From contig BDDD01003326.1 of NCBI GenBank assembly GCA_001972305.1, positions 42,773-106,772 of the forward strand: a stretch of 64,000 bases of DNA, written 5' to 3'. The notes below the pieces were generated by a model. That model made no database searches, had not been told where the DNA came from, and saw nothing but the letters and a program-made list of their open reading frames with translations. Positions 24,301 through 35,640 of this stretch are shown one piece after another (the stretch's first letter is position 1; each line of letters begins with the position of its first letter). The stretch comes from Cephalotus follicularis. Lineage: Eukaryota; Streptophyta; Magnoliopsida; Oxalidales; Cephalotaceae. The position numbers and the translations under genes are program-made.

Positions 24301-25726
24301 ATGTCGTTAGGTTCGCCAGTGCCTTCAACTAGAAAATTATATCTCTTAGGCATTGTCGAACCCCTGCTTGATCTCCTCACTTGATGAGCACCTAACTAAG
24401 ATCCCATCTCAGGTTGGGATCCTTCCCCAATAGTGTCCCTAGAGGGTTCCACCTCTAATTCCACATCGTTTTGTAGGCTTTCACTCCTTGGTAACACTCT
24501 TAGTTTCACATTTCTCCCATTGCTTCCTGCAAATAGGTATTCCCTCTCTAAGAATTTATCAATACACGAAACAAAAACCTTTTTTTCGCTTGGATGGTAG
24601 AAATAATATCATAAGCTCTCCTTAAGATACCCCACAAACTGGCAATGGTTGGATCGTGCCTCAACCTTAGAATGTTCATGCCTTTTAACAGAAGCTGGAT
24701 AGCCCCAAACCCTCAAATGAATTAGGCTAGGTTTCCTCCCTTTAAACACCTAATAAGGTGTGGAGGGGATGGATTTCGAAGGAATCCAGTTTAGGATGTA
24801 CGTTGCTGCTTGCAGTGCATAATCCCAGAATGAGATTGGAAGATTTGTAAAAGACATCATGGACCAGACCATATTCTTTAAGGTCCGATTCGTCCGTTTG
24901 GATACACCATTATGCGTTGGTGTTCCTGGAGGTGTCCGTTGAGAGAGAATTCCATTATCTCTTAGATAACCTTGGAATTATGCAGACAGGTACTCGCCCC
25001 CTCGGTCCGACAAAAGTATTTTAATAGGCTTACCCGTTTGCTTCTCTACTTCTTGTCTGAATTCCTTAAACCTCTCAAAGGATTCAGACTTGTGTTTTAT
25101 TAGAAACACGTACCCAAATCATGATAAGTTATCTGTGAAGTTAATGAAGTAGGGAAAACCTCCACGTGGATTAACCGATATCGGTCCACAGACGTTGGTG
25201 ATGACAAGACCTAATATGTCCACTGCCCTTTCTCCTTTATCAGAGAAGGGAGATTTGGTCATCTTGCCAATCAAACATGGCTCACAAGTTGGAAAGGACT
25301 CCACGTCCTGATGTCTAGAAGTTCATCCCTAACCAATCGTGTTAATCTAGCCTCGCTAGGATGACCGAATCCACAATGCCAAATGTATGAAGGGTTTACA
25401 TCATTTATCTCTCTTGGTCTTTTACTAGTGGTTCCTTGTTGAATTGTTAAATCCATTTTTTTTATTAGTATCTAAAACATATATTCCATTGTCAAAGTGC
25501 CTTACACATATAAGAACATTGTTATGTATAAGACTACAAGAATTTGTAGTAAAAGTGAGCTCCCAACCCATCTTATACAAATAAGAAACTGAAATTACAT
25601 TCTTACAAGGTTCTTTACAAAGTAACAAGGATTAAGTTTTAGTACATGGCCATTTACAAAATGCAATTCAAAAAACCTACAAAAGTAGTGTGAATCCTTG
25701 ATCCATCACCAAGGCATAAGTCCAAA
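24301..25726 (-). pseudogene. pol: Copia-2 integrase, GAG-pre-integrase and end of protease
   Basis: 24301-24560 is the degenerate hinge. The integrase (about 24590-25300) is heavily frameshifted, but GLVITNVCGP, FTDNLS and the finger ESFPTCEPCLIGK remain. GAG-pre-integrase is read as PSYIWHCGFGHPSEARL. 25425-25726 shows ISVSYLYKMGWELTF and GDGSRIHTTFVG-like protease C-terminal sequence. The region is then cut by LTR A. The rest of protease and gag of this copy are not found in the window. Confidence 0.82.
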
Positions 25727-26542
25727 TGTAACGCCCCCGATCCGAGTTCACTTTATACTCAAAGCGAGCCTCAAGGATCTGGTGCGTTACGTGGGGGTGA
25801 AACCTTTAACCTTTTAAATGATATTGTTTATATCGTATTCGATAAACTCATAACTTCAAAATATACTTAGAATTATCATTAATCATCTCTATGGTTTATC
25901 ATAATTAATAACTTCACAGGATACCTTTACAGCCTTTAACACTAACTTTTAGAATTATCATACTTCTCACTTGAAACCATTAAACACTATGATGATCATT
26001 TCTAACAGCGTTACATAACAGCGAAAACACCACATCATACTCGGTAACTTGATATCTTCAAATATTCTTATTTCTTAAAAATTTTCATACTCGTAACAAT
26101 TTACAACAGAATTATAAACCTCAAATATATTCTATAACTTTAAGCACCAACTTCTAAACAACAACATTTTATGAAAACATCGTAATTATAACATTTATTT
26201 ATATACATTTATGTCTACACACCATCTTTCATAATACATTACACAACGGAAAACTAAACTCATTATAACAGCGTTATACAGTGGAAACATAAACTCGTCA
26301 AAAGCAGTTGATACAAAACCTTATAGCATAGTATAATTTCTTTCCAAAATTTCCTTTACGAACTTTCTCTAAAACTCGCAATTCCACCTTCGATCGTCTC
26401 CTGGAAAACATTTTATTTGAAACCAAAACATCGCTAGGAATGAGCTCAAATAGCCCAGTAAGAATCATAGTTATAAAGATGTTATGGAAATTCCTTTTCG
26501 ATAATCTTTATATCAAAACGTTTTCAAATCGTACATTCTTTC

Positions 26543-26650
26543 GGCATATAACATAGCCATACTTTGAAAACAAAACATCATTAAAATCCTTTTACTGGCA
26601 TATAACATAGCCATACTTTGAAAACAAAACATCATTAAAATCCTTTTCAG
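26543..26650. repeat. 54-bp tandem duplication in LTR A
   Basis: Two nearly identical copies starting at 26543 and 26597 (core 'catataacatagccatac'). Confidence 0.88.
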
Positions 26651-27409
26651 GTATAAAAGCCATCATGTTTCACAAAAATCATTTCGTTTTCAAAATCACA
26701 TTCATTCTTTTCCGTTCATATCTCATGAAACAACATATTTCCTTTCATTTTTCTGATCATATCTCATGAATCAGAACATTTTGTAAATAACTGAGGGGTC
26801 ATAAAAATATAAAAACAGACCCAATTGAACCATTGCTTCACCGGGGCATTGTGCACTCCCCGATTACTATCCTTACATCACATGCATGTCCGTGAGCACT
26901 CTCCGCTCATAACATTAATCTTTGACTAGATTAATCCTCCCTGTATCGCAATCCAGTAATTGTTCATCTCAGTTCGTTGCATTTTCTCATTTCGTAAAAA
27001 CATTTCTTAATACTTTGAGTGATCAACTCAAAGCATTAATAAAACAGTATTTGTAAAGCATTTGTAAAATTGAATTTAAAACAGTATTGTAAAATATTTG
27101 TAAAATTGAATTTAAAACATAATATGAGCAGAAATTTTTAAATACAAAATTTCGTAAAGAAATTAGCAAGATTTTGAAATATATAAAAGCATAATTTTCT
27201 AGAAAATACTTTAAAATGAGTAAGCATAAAATACTTTGGCAAAAATATAGAATTTTCATTAAAATACTTTGGTATATAAAAATAGCATTTTCCTTACCAC
27301 CATAAAATACTTTAGAAAGGTGATTAGGAATCCTTTCCTTGCTTTAATCTCCATCCTTCTTTCTCTACACTGAAGAAATTTATACACCGAAATCTCCAGA
27401 AAAATCTCC

Positions 27410-27480
27410 TTCTTTTCTCTTCTCTCTTTCTCTTTCTCTGCTTCTCTCTCTTTCTCTTTCTCTCCTTCTCTCTCTTTTTA
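27410..27480. repeat. CT-rich microsatellite
   Basis: (TCTCTCTTTCTC)n-like pyrimidine tract on the plus strand, purine tract in the orientation of LTR A. Confidence 0.8.
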
Positions 27481-27659
27481 TTTCTCTACCGAATTCTCTG
27501 CACTAAGCAATGGAGTAGCAAAGCAGTATTTATAGGAGAGTCTGGTGCTTCTTACGTCGCCACGTTGCACGCCGACACCCACGTTCTTCAGCCTCCTTTA
27601 CCAGGTAACGACACACGTCCTCTTCTTTCGTCTGTTGCTTGACACGCATCCTGTATCTT

Positions 27660-27930
27660 AAAGCGTCGGAGATTAAGCGCTAAGTGTCACTGCTTTAGCC
27701 TCAAACGTTGCCACCTTCCCCTCTAAGCATCGCCGGTTAACGAAATAACACAGAAAACTTTCTTTAAGCGTCGACTAAACGTGTTAAAAGCGTCGGCATT
27801 TTAACTCAAAATTTCGTAGCCCACAAAACGAAGCCAAACCGTCGACGCCTTGAATAGGACTATTGACGATTTATGGCATTTCACCATATAACAAAGCAAA
27901 CTATCGACGCTTTAAAATATGCAGTCGACG
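27660..27930. repeat. GTCGACGC-type motif cluster in LTR A
   Basis: Scattered decayed copies such as AGCGTCGGAG, AGCGTCGACT, CCGTCGACGCCTTG and GCAGTCGACGCTTT. Confidence 0.65.
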
Positions 27931-28468
27931 CTTTCAACGTTCGAAGACGCAAAACACGCGCAAACATGCTTACAACACACAGTTCAACTCCTAAAATAAC
28001 CGTATATCCATAAACAATGACTTCAACAAACTTTCTAGTCCAAAACAAATAGCCAATTTCGGCTACCTTTTGGGGGCGCTGCCCCCGAGCCCCTGCCCAC
28101 TGTCCGGGCAGCAGGATCCCCTGTCTGCTTGTCACACCCCGTTTTCCACATGACATGGATATATCGTGATATTAGATATAAAACAAGAATCCAACATTTA
28201 TAATAAACAATTTCAAATAAAATAAGCGGAAGCATTCCATTGCCGGATTATATAAAGAAAACTCGCACGCAACCCATACTACGTGCTTCTACAAAACCAA
28301 CATTTATCCTTTTACATAATGGTAAAGTAATCAACAACGACGGAGTGTGAACGTTCATTTCGGTACAAAACATAAATTATAACAACCTTAACAAGAAATA
28401 GAAACTCTCCAATAAAGCTTCAGCAGCACCTCCCCGAACGCTTTCACTTAATCTGAAATTGTAGGGGG

Positions 28469-28493
28469 TTAGCCTTTGTCCTCACTTGGCTAA
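28469..28493 (-). promoter_or_regulatory. Family-II hairpin TTAGCC-N13-GGCTAA, copy in LTR B
   Basis: Perfect 6-bp inverted repeat with a 13-base loop, about 340 bp from the LTR 3' end, the same distance as in S1. Confidence 0.7.
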
Positions 28494-29247
28494 GTAGGAA
28501 ATGATGCATGAGAAAGAATATATAAATGTAAACATGCATGACAATTATTTTTAATTAAAACATATATATAAGTATTTCAATATATATAAGCAATCATACC
28601 ATGTGGCCATAGACAATACAATTCAGAAATACCGCACAAGGGTACAATCAATCAATACAGTGGTTTGGGTGTCAGATGTCGCTATCTCCTAGCACCAACT
28701 GTGCACTATCTAACTATCACCCTACACTCCGAAGATGATGAGTCAGGTCAGTTCTGCCGGCATTTAGCGGGCAGGTAACAATAAGGATCTGCATTGTAGA
28801 TAAGTGTGGTGGAAACTCTAGCCAATTCCTGGCACCTAGGACCACCTCCGTCAGCCAGTGACATCTGCCATCACTCGACTAGCGGTAATAGCATAGACAA
28901 TCAATTCAATGACAATATTACATATATATATAATATGTAATATAGCGGTAGTTTTCATTTTGAGAAAACATAACAGTTCAATCAGTGGCTCTCTTGGTGA
29001 ACTAAACAATAATAGTACCCCTTATAAGAGGAAAATAATGTATAACAATAAGATTTTCTTTCTGAATCCGTTTGTTGAAAACATTCTTTATGTTTAAAGC
29101 ATTAAGTTGGTAAAATCCTTAAAATTTATAAAAATAGTGGTAATTTCTTTAATAAACAGTAATGACAGCTAACAATATAGCAGTTCAAGGATATTCATAA
29201 CCACAATCAATTCAATCAATCAATTAAGCACTCCCACAACTACTGTC

Positions 29248-29402
29248 CTAAAGCATCGACAGTTTCTCTTTAAGCGTCGATGGTTGGAAATTAAGCGCGT
29301 CACTGGACACACTACCAAAGCATAAAGCGTCAACATTCTAAGTCTTAACATGCAATTTGTACACACCAAAGCGTCAACTGTCTGAACCTAAGCGTCGACG
29401 CT
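29248..29402. repeat. GTCGACGC-type motif cluster in LTR B
   Basis: About five decayed copies (AGCATCGACAGTTT, AGCGTCGATGG, AGCGTCGACGCTTA). Confidence 0.7.
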
Positions 29403-29559
29403 TATGGCGTTCTTACAATTTCCAGGAGCAACAACAAAATAGAGCATGCATAATTTCCTTGCAATCTCAGTCCAAATCAACATGCAATCAAATTTCAACA
29501 ATCACTACACATTATACATGTTATATGTTCAAAAACATGTCAAAACCCCTACCTTAAAA

Positions 29560-30033
29560 GCAACCTATTAGATTTATTCCTGTAGTCTTTATTCCTAATA
29601 TATAGGATGCCTCTCCCAAATCCTACATGGAAAAGTTCTTGGCTAACCATACTTTCACAGACTGTAACATAGCTACATCATTCCCAATGACTAGTATGTC
29701 GTCCACATATAGTACCAAGAAAGTGATATAGGCCTCTGCCTATTTCTGGTAGACACATGGCTCATCCATGTTTTTTATGAAGATGAAAACCTTAACGACC
29801 CGTCAAAACGGATGTTTTAGCTATGAGATGCTTGCTTAGGGCCATAAATAGACCTTTTGAGTTTACACACCCTGTGTGGATTCTCCTTGGATGTTAAACC
29901 CCTTAGGTTTGGACATATCAATGTCCTCTTCAAGACGTCCATTCAAAAACATTTTCTTGACATCCATTTTCCATATCTCATAATCATTATGAGCGGCAAT
30001 AGCAAGGAAAATCCGGATGGACTTAAGAATTGC
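29560..30033 (-). pseudogene. pol: Copia-3 reverse transcriptase, middle part
   Basis: Minus-strand fragment with KSIRIFLAIAAHNDYEIW, MDVKKMFLNGRLEED and, further left, the VLYVDDIL-like catalytic region (about 29700-29720) and LGEASYILGIK-like sequence, frameshifted near 29820. It breaks abruptly at 29560 inside the domain; the RNase H and 3' LTR of this copy are absent. Its N-terminal continuation lies at 41953, beyond S2. Confidence 0.85.
30029..30033. repeat. Target-site duplication of S2, left copy
   Basis: ATTGC at 30029-30033, exactly repeated at 41948-41952. Removing S2 and G2 rejoins Copia-3 in register. Confidence 0.93.
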
Positions 30034-31154
30034 TGTAATACCCTGCTCGTTCGTAAATATATATTTTACGGATTTTATATGTGTTTTTGGGCTTTTAATT
30101 TTGTTTAATTTTAAAAGTCCGGTTGCCCTATGATTTGGGTTCATGTGAATTGAGCTGACTGATACCAGTCTGAAATTTGGGTATGTTATGCTATGTTGGG
30201 TTTGGGTTTTATTTATTTTATAATAATTCAAAATTATTTATTAAAAACAATTTATTATTTTTTTTTAAAATCCCATAATTCCTTTTATTATTATTTCTTT
30301 ATTTTTCGTTTTCCTATTTTATCAATTTCTCCCACTTTCTTCCTACTTTCCTTCTTCTTTTCCATAATTCCTTCCTCCCACCATCTATTTCACATGCCAA
30401 AGTCTTCCTTTTCCTATTTCAAAATCCAGAAAAGTCTCCTTTCTTCCTCTTTTGTCAAATCATGTCTCCTCCTTTCTTCCTTGTTGAGTGCCATTGCCAT
30501 TTTATATGATACCCCCATCATTATTGCAAGCCACTGCAGATTCTATCTTGTTAGTGTGCAATAATCTACTGTGTAATTCATTCTTCAAAATTCGTAGAGG
30601 TAATCTTAATCCTTAGTTGTTCTTCAAGTTGAATTCATTGGGTTTGCTAAACTTCTCTTTATTTTGGTTTCTTTTGGTCTCTGTTTTTGTCACAGCAGAT
30701 TGTGTGTTTGTCTTTGTGTTCCTCCAGCTAGTTTCTGTGTCCTTAACATCACTGTAGGTCAGTGAATTCATCTCTTTTATAATGGTTTTGTTGTAATGTT
30801 GTGAAAATTGAGTTTTTGTGCTCTTAGTGTCTTTGGGTCATTGATTCTTGCCTAAACATGTTATCATTGTGTTAGTGATATTGTAAACACGCTTTATACT
30901 TATATATATGTCACAAACTTGTTTTATAACATCTGTAATCAATTAGAGACAGAATCTGGACATGTACATCCATTGTCTTCTTATTTCCTTTTTTAAAGTC
31001 AAGTCGCTGTCCAAATATTTATATGTCGTTTCTGTGTTTGTATGTCACCTACAAGTCATATATGATCCTATGTTTATGTCCATATGTCTCTAGTTTAATG
31101 TAGAAACCATTTGAACCATTTTCAGTAGCAAATCGTCGAATTTCCAACTGTTCT

Positions 31155-31375
31155 GTCGCCCAGAACAGTCGGCTGTCTCTGTGGACAGTCGGCTGGAATG
31201 GTTGGGTAGCCGACTGCCACATGAATGCAGTCGACTGCCTAGGTTGTGTAGTCGACTGGAAGGATGAACACAGTTGACTGCCTGCACTTTTAATTGCGTA
31301 GTCGACTGGACCATATGAATAGTCAACTGCCAAGCCTCCCTAGTCGACTGGATCCCTGTTTTAGTCGACTGTTTT
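31155..31375. repeat. CAGTCGACTG palindrome cluster in S2
   Basis: Around eleven sites, exact CAGTCGACTG for example at 31228-31237. Variants are CAGTCGGCTG and TAGTCGACTG. Confidence 0.88.
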
Positions 31376-31729
31376 GCCCTGGAATGTGCTGTTTTCAACT
31401 ATTTTGATTCGTTTGATCCCCGAATCGATCCGAATCTTTTCCAAACACTGTTAAGAGTCTGTTTAATACTTCTGGTGTGATTTAGACTCTTACACTTATG
31501 ACGTTGAATGACTTTTAGATTGTATATTTCAAAGAAAAAATTGTTTTTGATCGCCTACTCATAAGTACAGTGTAAGCACATAAGGTATGGATTTTTTGTT
31601 CCTTGGCTATCTGATATTCGAACTGAAACTGTTTTGCTAAGCATCTTCGTTTATGAAATTGAGAATGTTTTATGACTTTGACATGTTTCGCATTTAAAGT
31701 TGGTTTGATATTTAAATGATTTCCACTTT

Positions 31730-31734
31730 ATTCG
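31730..31734. repeat. Target-site duplication of G2, left copy
   Basis: ATTCG at 31730-31734, exactly repeated at 40935-40939. Confidence 0.93.
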
Positions 31735-31907
31735 TGTAATAACCGCAAATCCAATTAATGTATATTGATCCAAATTTGAAATAAAATATACATTTTAATT
31801 GAGTTATTTATCCAACTATACTAATTTTTATGATTGGTAATTGCTTGGGTCGAATGGGGGTGCAATTGGTGAAGTATCAAAGCTTAGGAAACCCTAAATC
31901 AGCCCAA

Positions 31908-31989
31908 ACAGCCGACTGCCACAGGGCAACAGTCGACTGTTTGCTACGACTTGAAGGCAGTCGACTACCCACTATATCCAGTCGACTGG
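31908..31989. repeat. CAGTCGACTG cluster 1, G2 5' LTR
   Basis: Four sites (CAGCCGACTG, CAGTCGACTG, CAGTCGACTA, CAGTCGACTG). Confidence 0.88.
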
Positions 31990-32997
31990 TTTGCTCCAGG
32001 ATAGATTCCTGGCATGTGCAGGGACAAGAATGATAGGTGGGGAATGGCAATTGTGTGTCACCACCTGCCAGAACATGAAAAGTTGAATGTTTGCATGTTC
32101 TCTGCAGACCTAACAACCTATAATTGATTAATTAAGAGAGAAAAGTGATGAGAGGACAAGGCATGTGATGGAAAGAAAGAAAGAAAAATGTAAGTGCATG
32201 TGAGTAGGTAGGAATCTGACGAAATTATAAGCCTTTGAGACTTAGATCAGCTGATTGAATGGTGTTGGAGTGTTAGAAACACTAAGTGAAGTGAGGAATC
32301 ATTGGAAGCTTGCATTGGTAGGATTGGAGAAAGCTCAAAGAAGGAACCTTCGAAGCTTTAGAGACTTGGTAAGTCCTTGATCCGAATTCTCTGTTGTTGT
32401 GTTGATAAAATGTGACTAGGAATGTTAAATATCTTCTGCTAATGGATTAGAATTAACAACCTTTGGAATTGAAATGGGAAGTAGTAATAAGATCAAGTGG
32501 AATTGGTGATATAGTCTCTAGAATGGATTTTAATTGTTGTTAGCGTTATGATATATGCTTAATGGTTCCTAAGTATGAATATATCTTCTGTCAACACACT
32601 TAAGATCAATGAATTCGAGATTGAATAATAGTTGATATGGAATTCAAAAGGAAATTGGGAAAAGGAAGGTTAAGACTTAAATGGATTAATGATTAAACCA
32701 CTGTTAGAGTTATTGAAACTTACTGGTACTGATGCATATGTCCATAAAACATGCTTACCTAGATGGATATTGCTGAATTGGAAGAGTGATTGGTGAAAAG
32801 TGACTTGGAACACAAAGTGAAAGATCATATTCAATTGATCTTGGGATAGCAAATTGAGGTAGGGGTAATGATATGTCATGGAAGATATGAGTATGCATAT
32901 TATGTATGGATTTTTCTGCATAATTACATGTATCGAACTGATTGGAAATTGAACTTGGCATTACATGACTTGCTAATTCTGCATTTTCTGGGCAGAG

Positions 32998-33112
32998 GCA
33001 GTCGACTGCCACCCTTGACAGTCGACTACTCAACCTATCCAGTCGACTGCCAAGGCAAAGCAGTCGACTGCACAACCCAACAGCCGACTGGTTCTTGAGA
33101 GCAGCCGACTGT
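32998..33112. repeat. CAGTCGACTG cluster 2, G2 5' LTR
   Basis: Six sites, four with a GTCGAC core and two with GCCGAC. Confidence 0.88.
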
Positions 33113-33819
33113 TTTGGGTAGAAACTGCATAATATTGATTGAATTGCTACTGTTTGATACTGTTATTGAATTGTATATGCTGCCACCATATAGTATATAC
33201 TTCTTGATGTTATTTAACATCACTACTACTTATATTGCAACGATTGAACGAACTATGTGCTATATGCACAGCTCATGGTTTAAACACTACTTTCAAATGA
33301 AAACTATTGGTTACAAGAGCTACTGAATTGTGACATTGTTATTGAATATACTACTGTTTTGTTAGTATATACTGTTTTTGGTGCTATTAACACCACCACC
33401 ACTTGTATTTCAATGATTGAAACCAACTATGGGCTATGTACCCAATTTATGAAATTAACTATCGCTAACCCCTACAATTTCAGATTAAGCAAGGACTTTT
33501 GGAGACTGCTGCTGAAGCTTGGAGAGCTTCTTATTTTTTTTGATTTAAGGTTGTTATTTATGGTGTTGTACTGTAATTTTGAGATTGAACGGTTCATACC
33601 TCGTAGTGTTGTATTTTCCTTATGTAAGGATAATTGTTGGTTTTACCCGCACGTAGTATGGGATACGTGCAGACGGGTTGTGTTATATTCCAGCTTATCG
33701 AATGCTTCCGCAATTTAATTATGATTATTAATTGAAATGCTGGAATATTATTTTATGCTTATATCACCACATATGCTGGTCCATTGTACGTGAATGGAAA
33801 TAACGGGGTGTGACAAGCA

Positions 33820-33831
33820 TGGTATCAGAGC
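33820..33831 (+). promoter_or_regulatory. Primer-binding site of G2
   Basis: TGGTATCAGAGC, four bases after the LTR end; exact match to the plant initiator tRNA-Met type. Confidence 0.93.
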
Positions 33832-33921
33832 ATATTCCATATATGCTAAGCTGGGATAAGTTTCTCAGAAATTAAGTGAATTGTTTCCTAATGATTTTTG
33901 TCATTCCATATAGGAAACAGG

Positions 33922-35070
33922 ATGGATCAAAGGAGAGGTAGACGTGGAAGGCGTAGAGCTGACGTGGTGAACGATGCCCCGCCTGTTCACGAGGATGCCC
34001 CGGAAGTAAATGTTCCTCCAGTACACGATGAGAGGAGTAACTTCGAGCACATGGCTGATCTTTTCCAACAGCAGATCCAAGCCAATGCTGCTCACATGGA
34101 GCAGATGAGACAGATGTATGAGGCTACTCAAGCCCGACAGTGTGTTCCAGAAATCAATCACGTTGGTGATTTTGACAGAGACTTGGAGAGATTCATGAGG
34201 CAAAACCCTCCTACATTCCTGGGAGAGTTGGATGCCAATATAGCTGAGCGATGGATGAGAGATATGGATAGGATATTTGAAGCCTTGAGATGTACCGATG
34301 AACAAAAGATTACCTTTGCTGTGTACCGCCTATGGGGTGAAGCTACTCATTGGTGGGAATTGGTTGAAGCAAAGTGGGAATCTCAAAATCTGGACAGAAC
34401 ATGGGACCGATTTCAATCAGAGTTCTCTGCAGCTTATGTTCCATAGATGGAGCGAGACAGGAGAGAGACAGAGTTGATGGAGCTACGTCAAGGTGATATG
34501 ACGGTGGCTCAATACCATACCCGTTTCGTGGAGTTAGCTCGGCACACGCCCTATCTTGTAGAGGGTGAATCCAGAAAGATCCGAAGGTTCCTGAAGGGCC
34601 TTCGTCCAGATATCCGATCTAAGTTACTACTGTTGCAGCTAACATCTTTTATAGATATTGCTGAGAGAGCTAGAATTCTGGAAGCTGATGCAAATGATAG
34701 AAGGATAGAGCGGTCTCATACTCATTCGAGACCAGCACAGTCACAAGGGCAGGGTAGCAACAAACCTGTTGGTTCTGCAAAGTCTGGAAATAAGAATCAA
34801 GGAGGTTTTCAACGCAACAATTTCCGATCAAGAACTCCTAACAGAAGTGGCCAACAAAACTCTGAGGGATGTACTTTTTGCGGTCGCCAGAACCATGACG
34901 AGACCAAGTGTTGGAAGAAGATGGGGAAATGCCTGAGGTGTGGTTCACAGGACCATTTGATGAGTGGTTGCCCGATGATGAGGGATCATGCACGTGGCCA
35001 ACAGGGAGGTGCTGGCACGAGTGGTGGTGTTGCGGCGGCTCAACCGCGGAGAGACACCGGAACGGGGATT
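33922..35070 (+). pseudogene. gag: G2 gag
   Basis: Starts at ATG 33922 (MDQRRGRRGRRRADVV). A coiled segment FEHMADLFQQQIQANAAHMEQM is followed by the capsid domain (FLGELDANIAERWMRDM, THWWELVEAKW). One TAG at 34444-34446 interrupts the same frame, which then continues with [20 protein letters not shown] (Retrotrans_gag C-terminal part). Two zinc knuckles lie at about 34870-34976: [14 protein letters not shown] and [14 protein letters not shown]. Apart from the one stop this gag is well preserved. It is fused in frame to protease and reverse transcriptase. Confidence 0.92.
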
Positions 35071-35640
35071 ATGAAAGGTAGGGTCTATAACTTATCTAGA
35101 GATGATGTTCCAGAATCTACTACTATTGTGGGAGGTACCATTTTGATATCTGACATATTAGCTCATGTACTGATTGATCCTGGTGCTACACATTCATTCA
35201 TTGCATCTGAGTTTGCTCACAAATTGCATGGCATTACTACTAGACTATCATATGTTTTGGAAGTGAGTACTCCTGCGGGTACTTGTCTTTTATCTGATAC
35301 TGTTATGAAAGATTGTGAAATCGTGATAGCTGGGATTGAACTATCCGCTGACTTGATAGTCCTACCTATCCGAGATTTTGATGTAATCTTGGGGATGGAT
35401 TGGTTGTATGCTCATCATGCTTGTGTTGATTGCTACAACAAGATGATGACATTTTATCTTCAAGACGGAACTGAGTGTAAGTTTATCGGAGAGAAGAATG
35501 TTGCTGCTCTGATCATTTCATATACACGAGCTCAAAAATATCTCAAGCAAGGATGCGAAGGTTACTTTGCGTATGTGATTGATCATACGAAAGGTACGCC
35601 TAATATTGAACAAGTGCCTGTTGTATGTGAATTCCCTGAT
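35071..35640 (+). pseudogene. G2 aspartic protease
   Basis: In frame with gag. The motif after '[14 protein letters not shown]' is [13 protein letters not shown]: the aspartate is kept, but the following Ser or Thr of DSG/DTG is Pro, which would probably harm activity. The second conserved block is [19 protein letters not shown]. Confidence 0.88.

Larger units (their letters stand above)
25727..28129 (-). mobile_element. LTR A (minus strand, right end missing)
   Basis: Begins TGTAACGCCCCCGATCC at 25727, whose reverse complement GGATCGGGGGCGTTACA is an LTR 3' end like that of the LARD element. No internal domain or matching left flank duplication (CCAAA) was found on the right, where LTR B begins. 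No gene is seen in the 2.4 kb. It contains a 54-bp duplication, GTCGAC-type motifs, a CT tract (27410-27480) and a GGGGGCGCTGCCCCC hairpin at about 28073-28087. Confidence 0.65.
28130..29559 (-). mobile_element. LTR B (family II, truncated)
   Basis: Begins TGTCACACCCCG, the reverse complement of a family-II LTR end. It shares blocks with S1 and G2 LTRs: the hairpin at 28469-28493, the 'ccaattcctggca' block at about 28820 and the 'cccctacctt' block at 29545. It stops at 29559, where Copia-3 reverse transcriptase begins in mid-domain, so the U3 part is missing. No gene is seen. The candidate left duplication is CTGCT (28125-28129), with no right partner. Confidence 0.7.
31735..33815 (+). mobile_element. 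G2 5' LTR (family II, internally deleted)
   Basis: 2081 bp, TGTAATAACC to GGGTGTGACA. Compared with the 3' LTR it lacks about 630 bp: sequence jumps at about 33471 from the counterpart of 39948 to that of 40584. The hairpin block and the CCTGG-N3-CCAGG block are lost by this deletion. GTCGAC clusters lie at 31908-31989 and 32998-33112. Confidence 0.9.

Noticed and set aside
28073..28087. GGGGGC-GCT-GCCCCC hairpin as a transcription terminator
   Set aside because: It has no terminator context in a plant nuclear genome; GC-rich hairpins of this kind also occur within LTRs.
30193..30564. Phe/Ser-rich frame, membrane-protein-like
   Set aside because: A T/C-rich LTR tract gives runs of hydrophobic codons; S3 has the same tract with a different, unrelated frame.
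33815..33835. tRNA gene fragment near the TGGTATCAGAGC strings
   Set aside because: These are 12-base primer-binding sites next to LTR ends, not tRNA genes; no cloverleaf is present.
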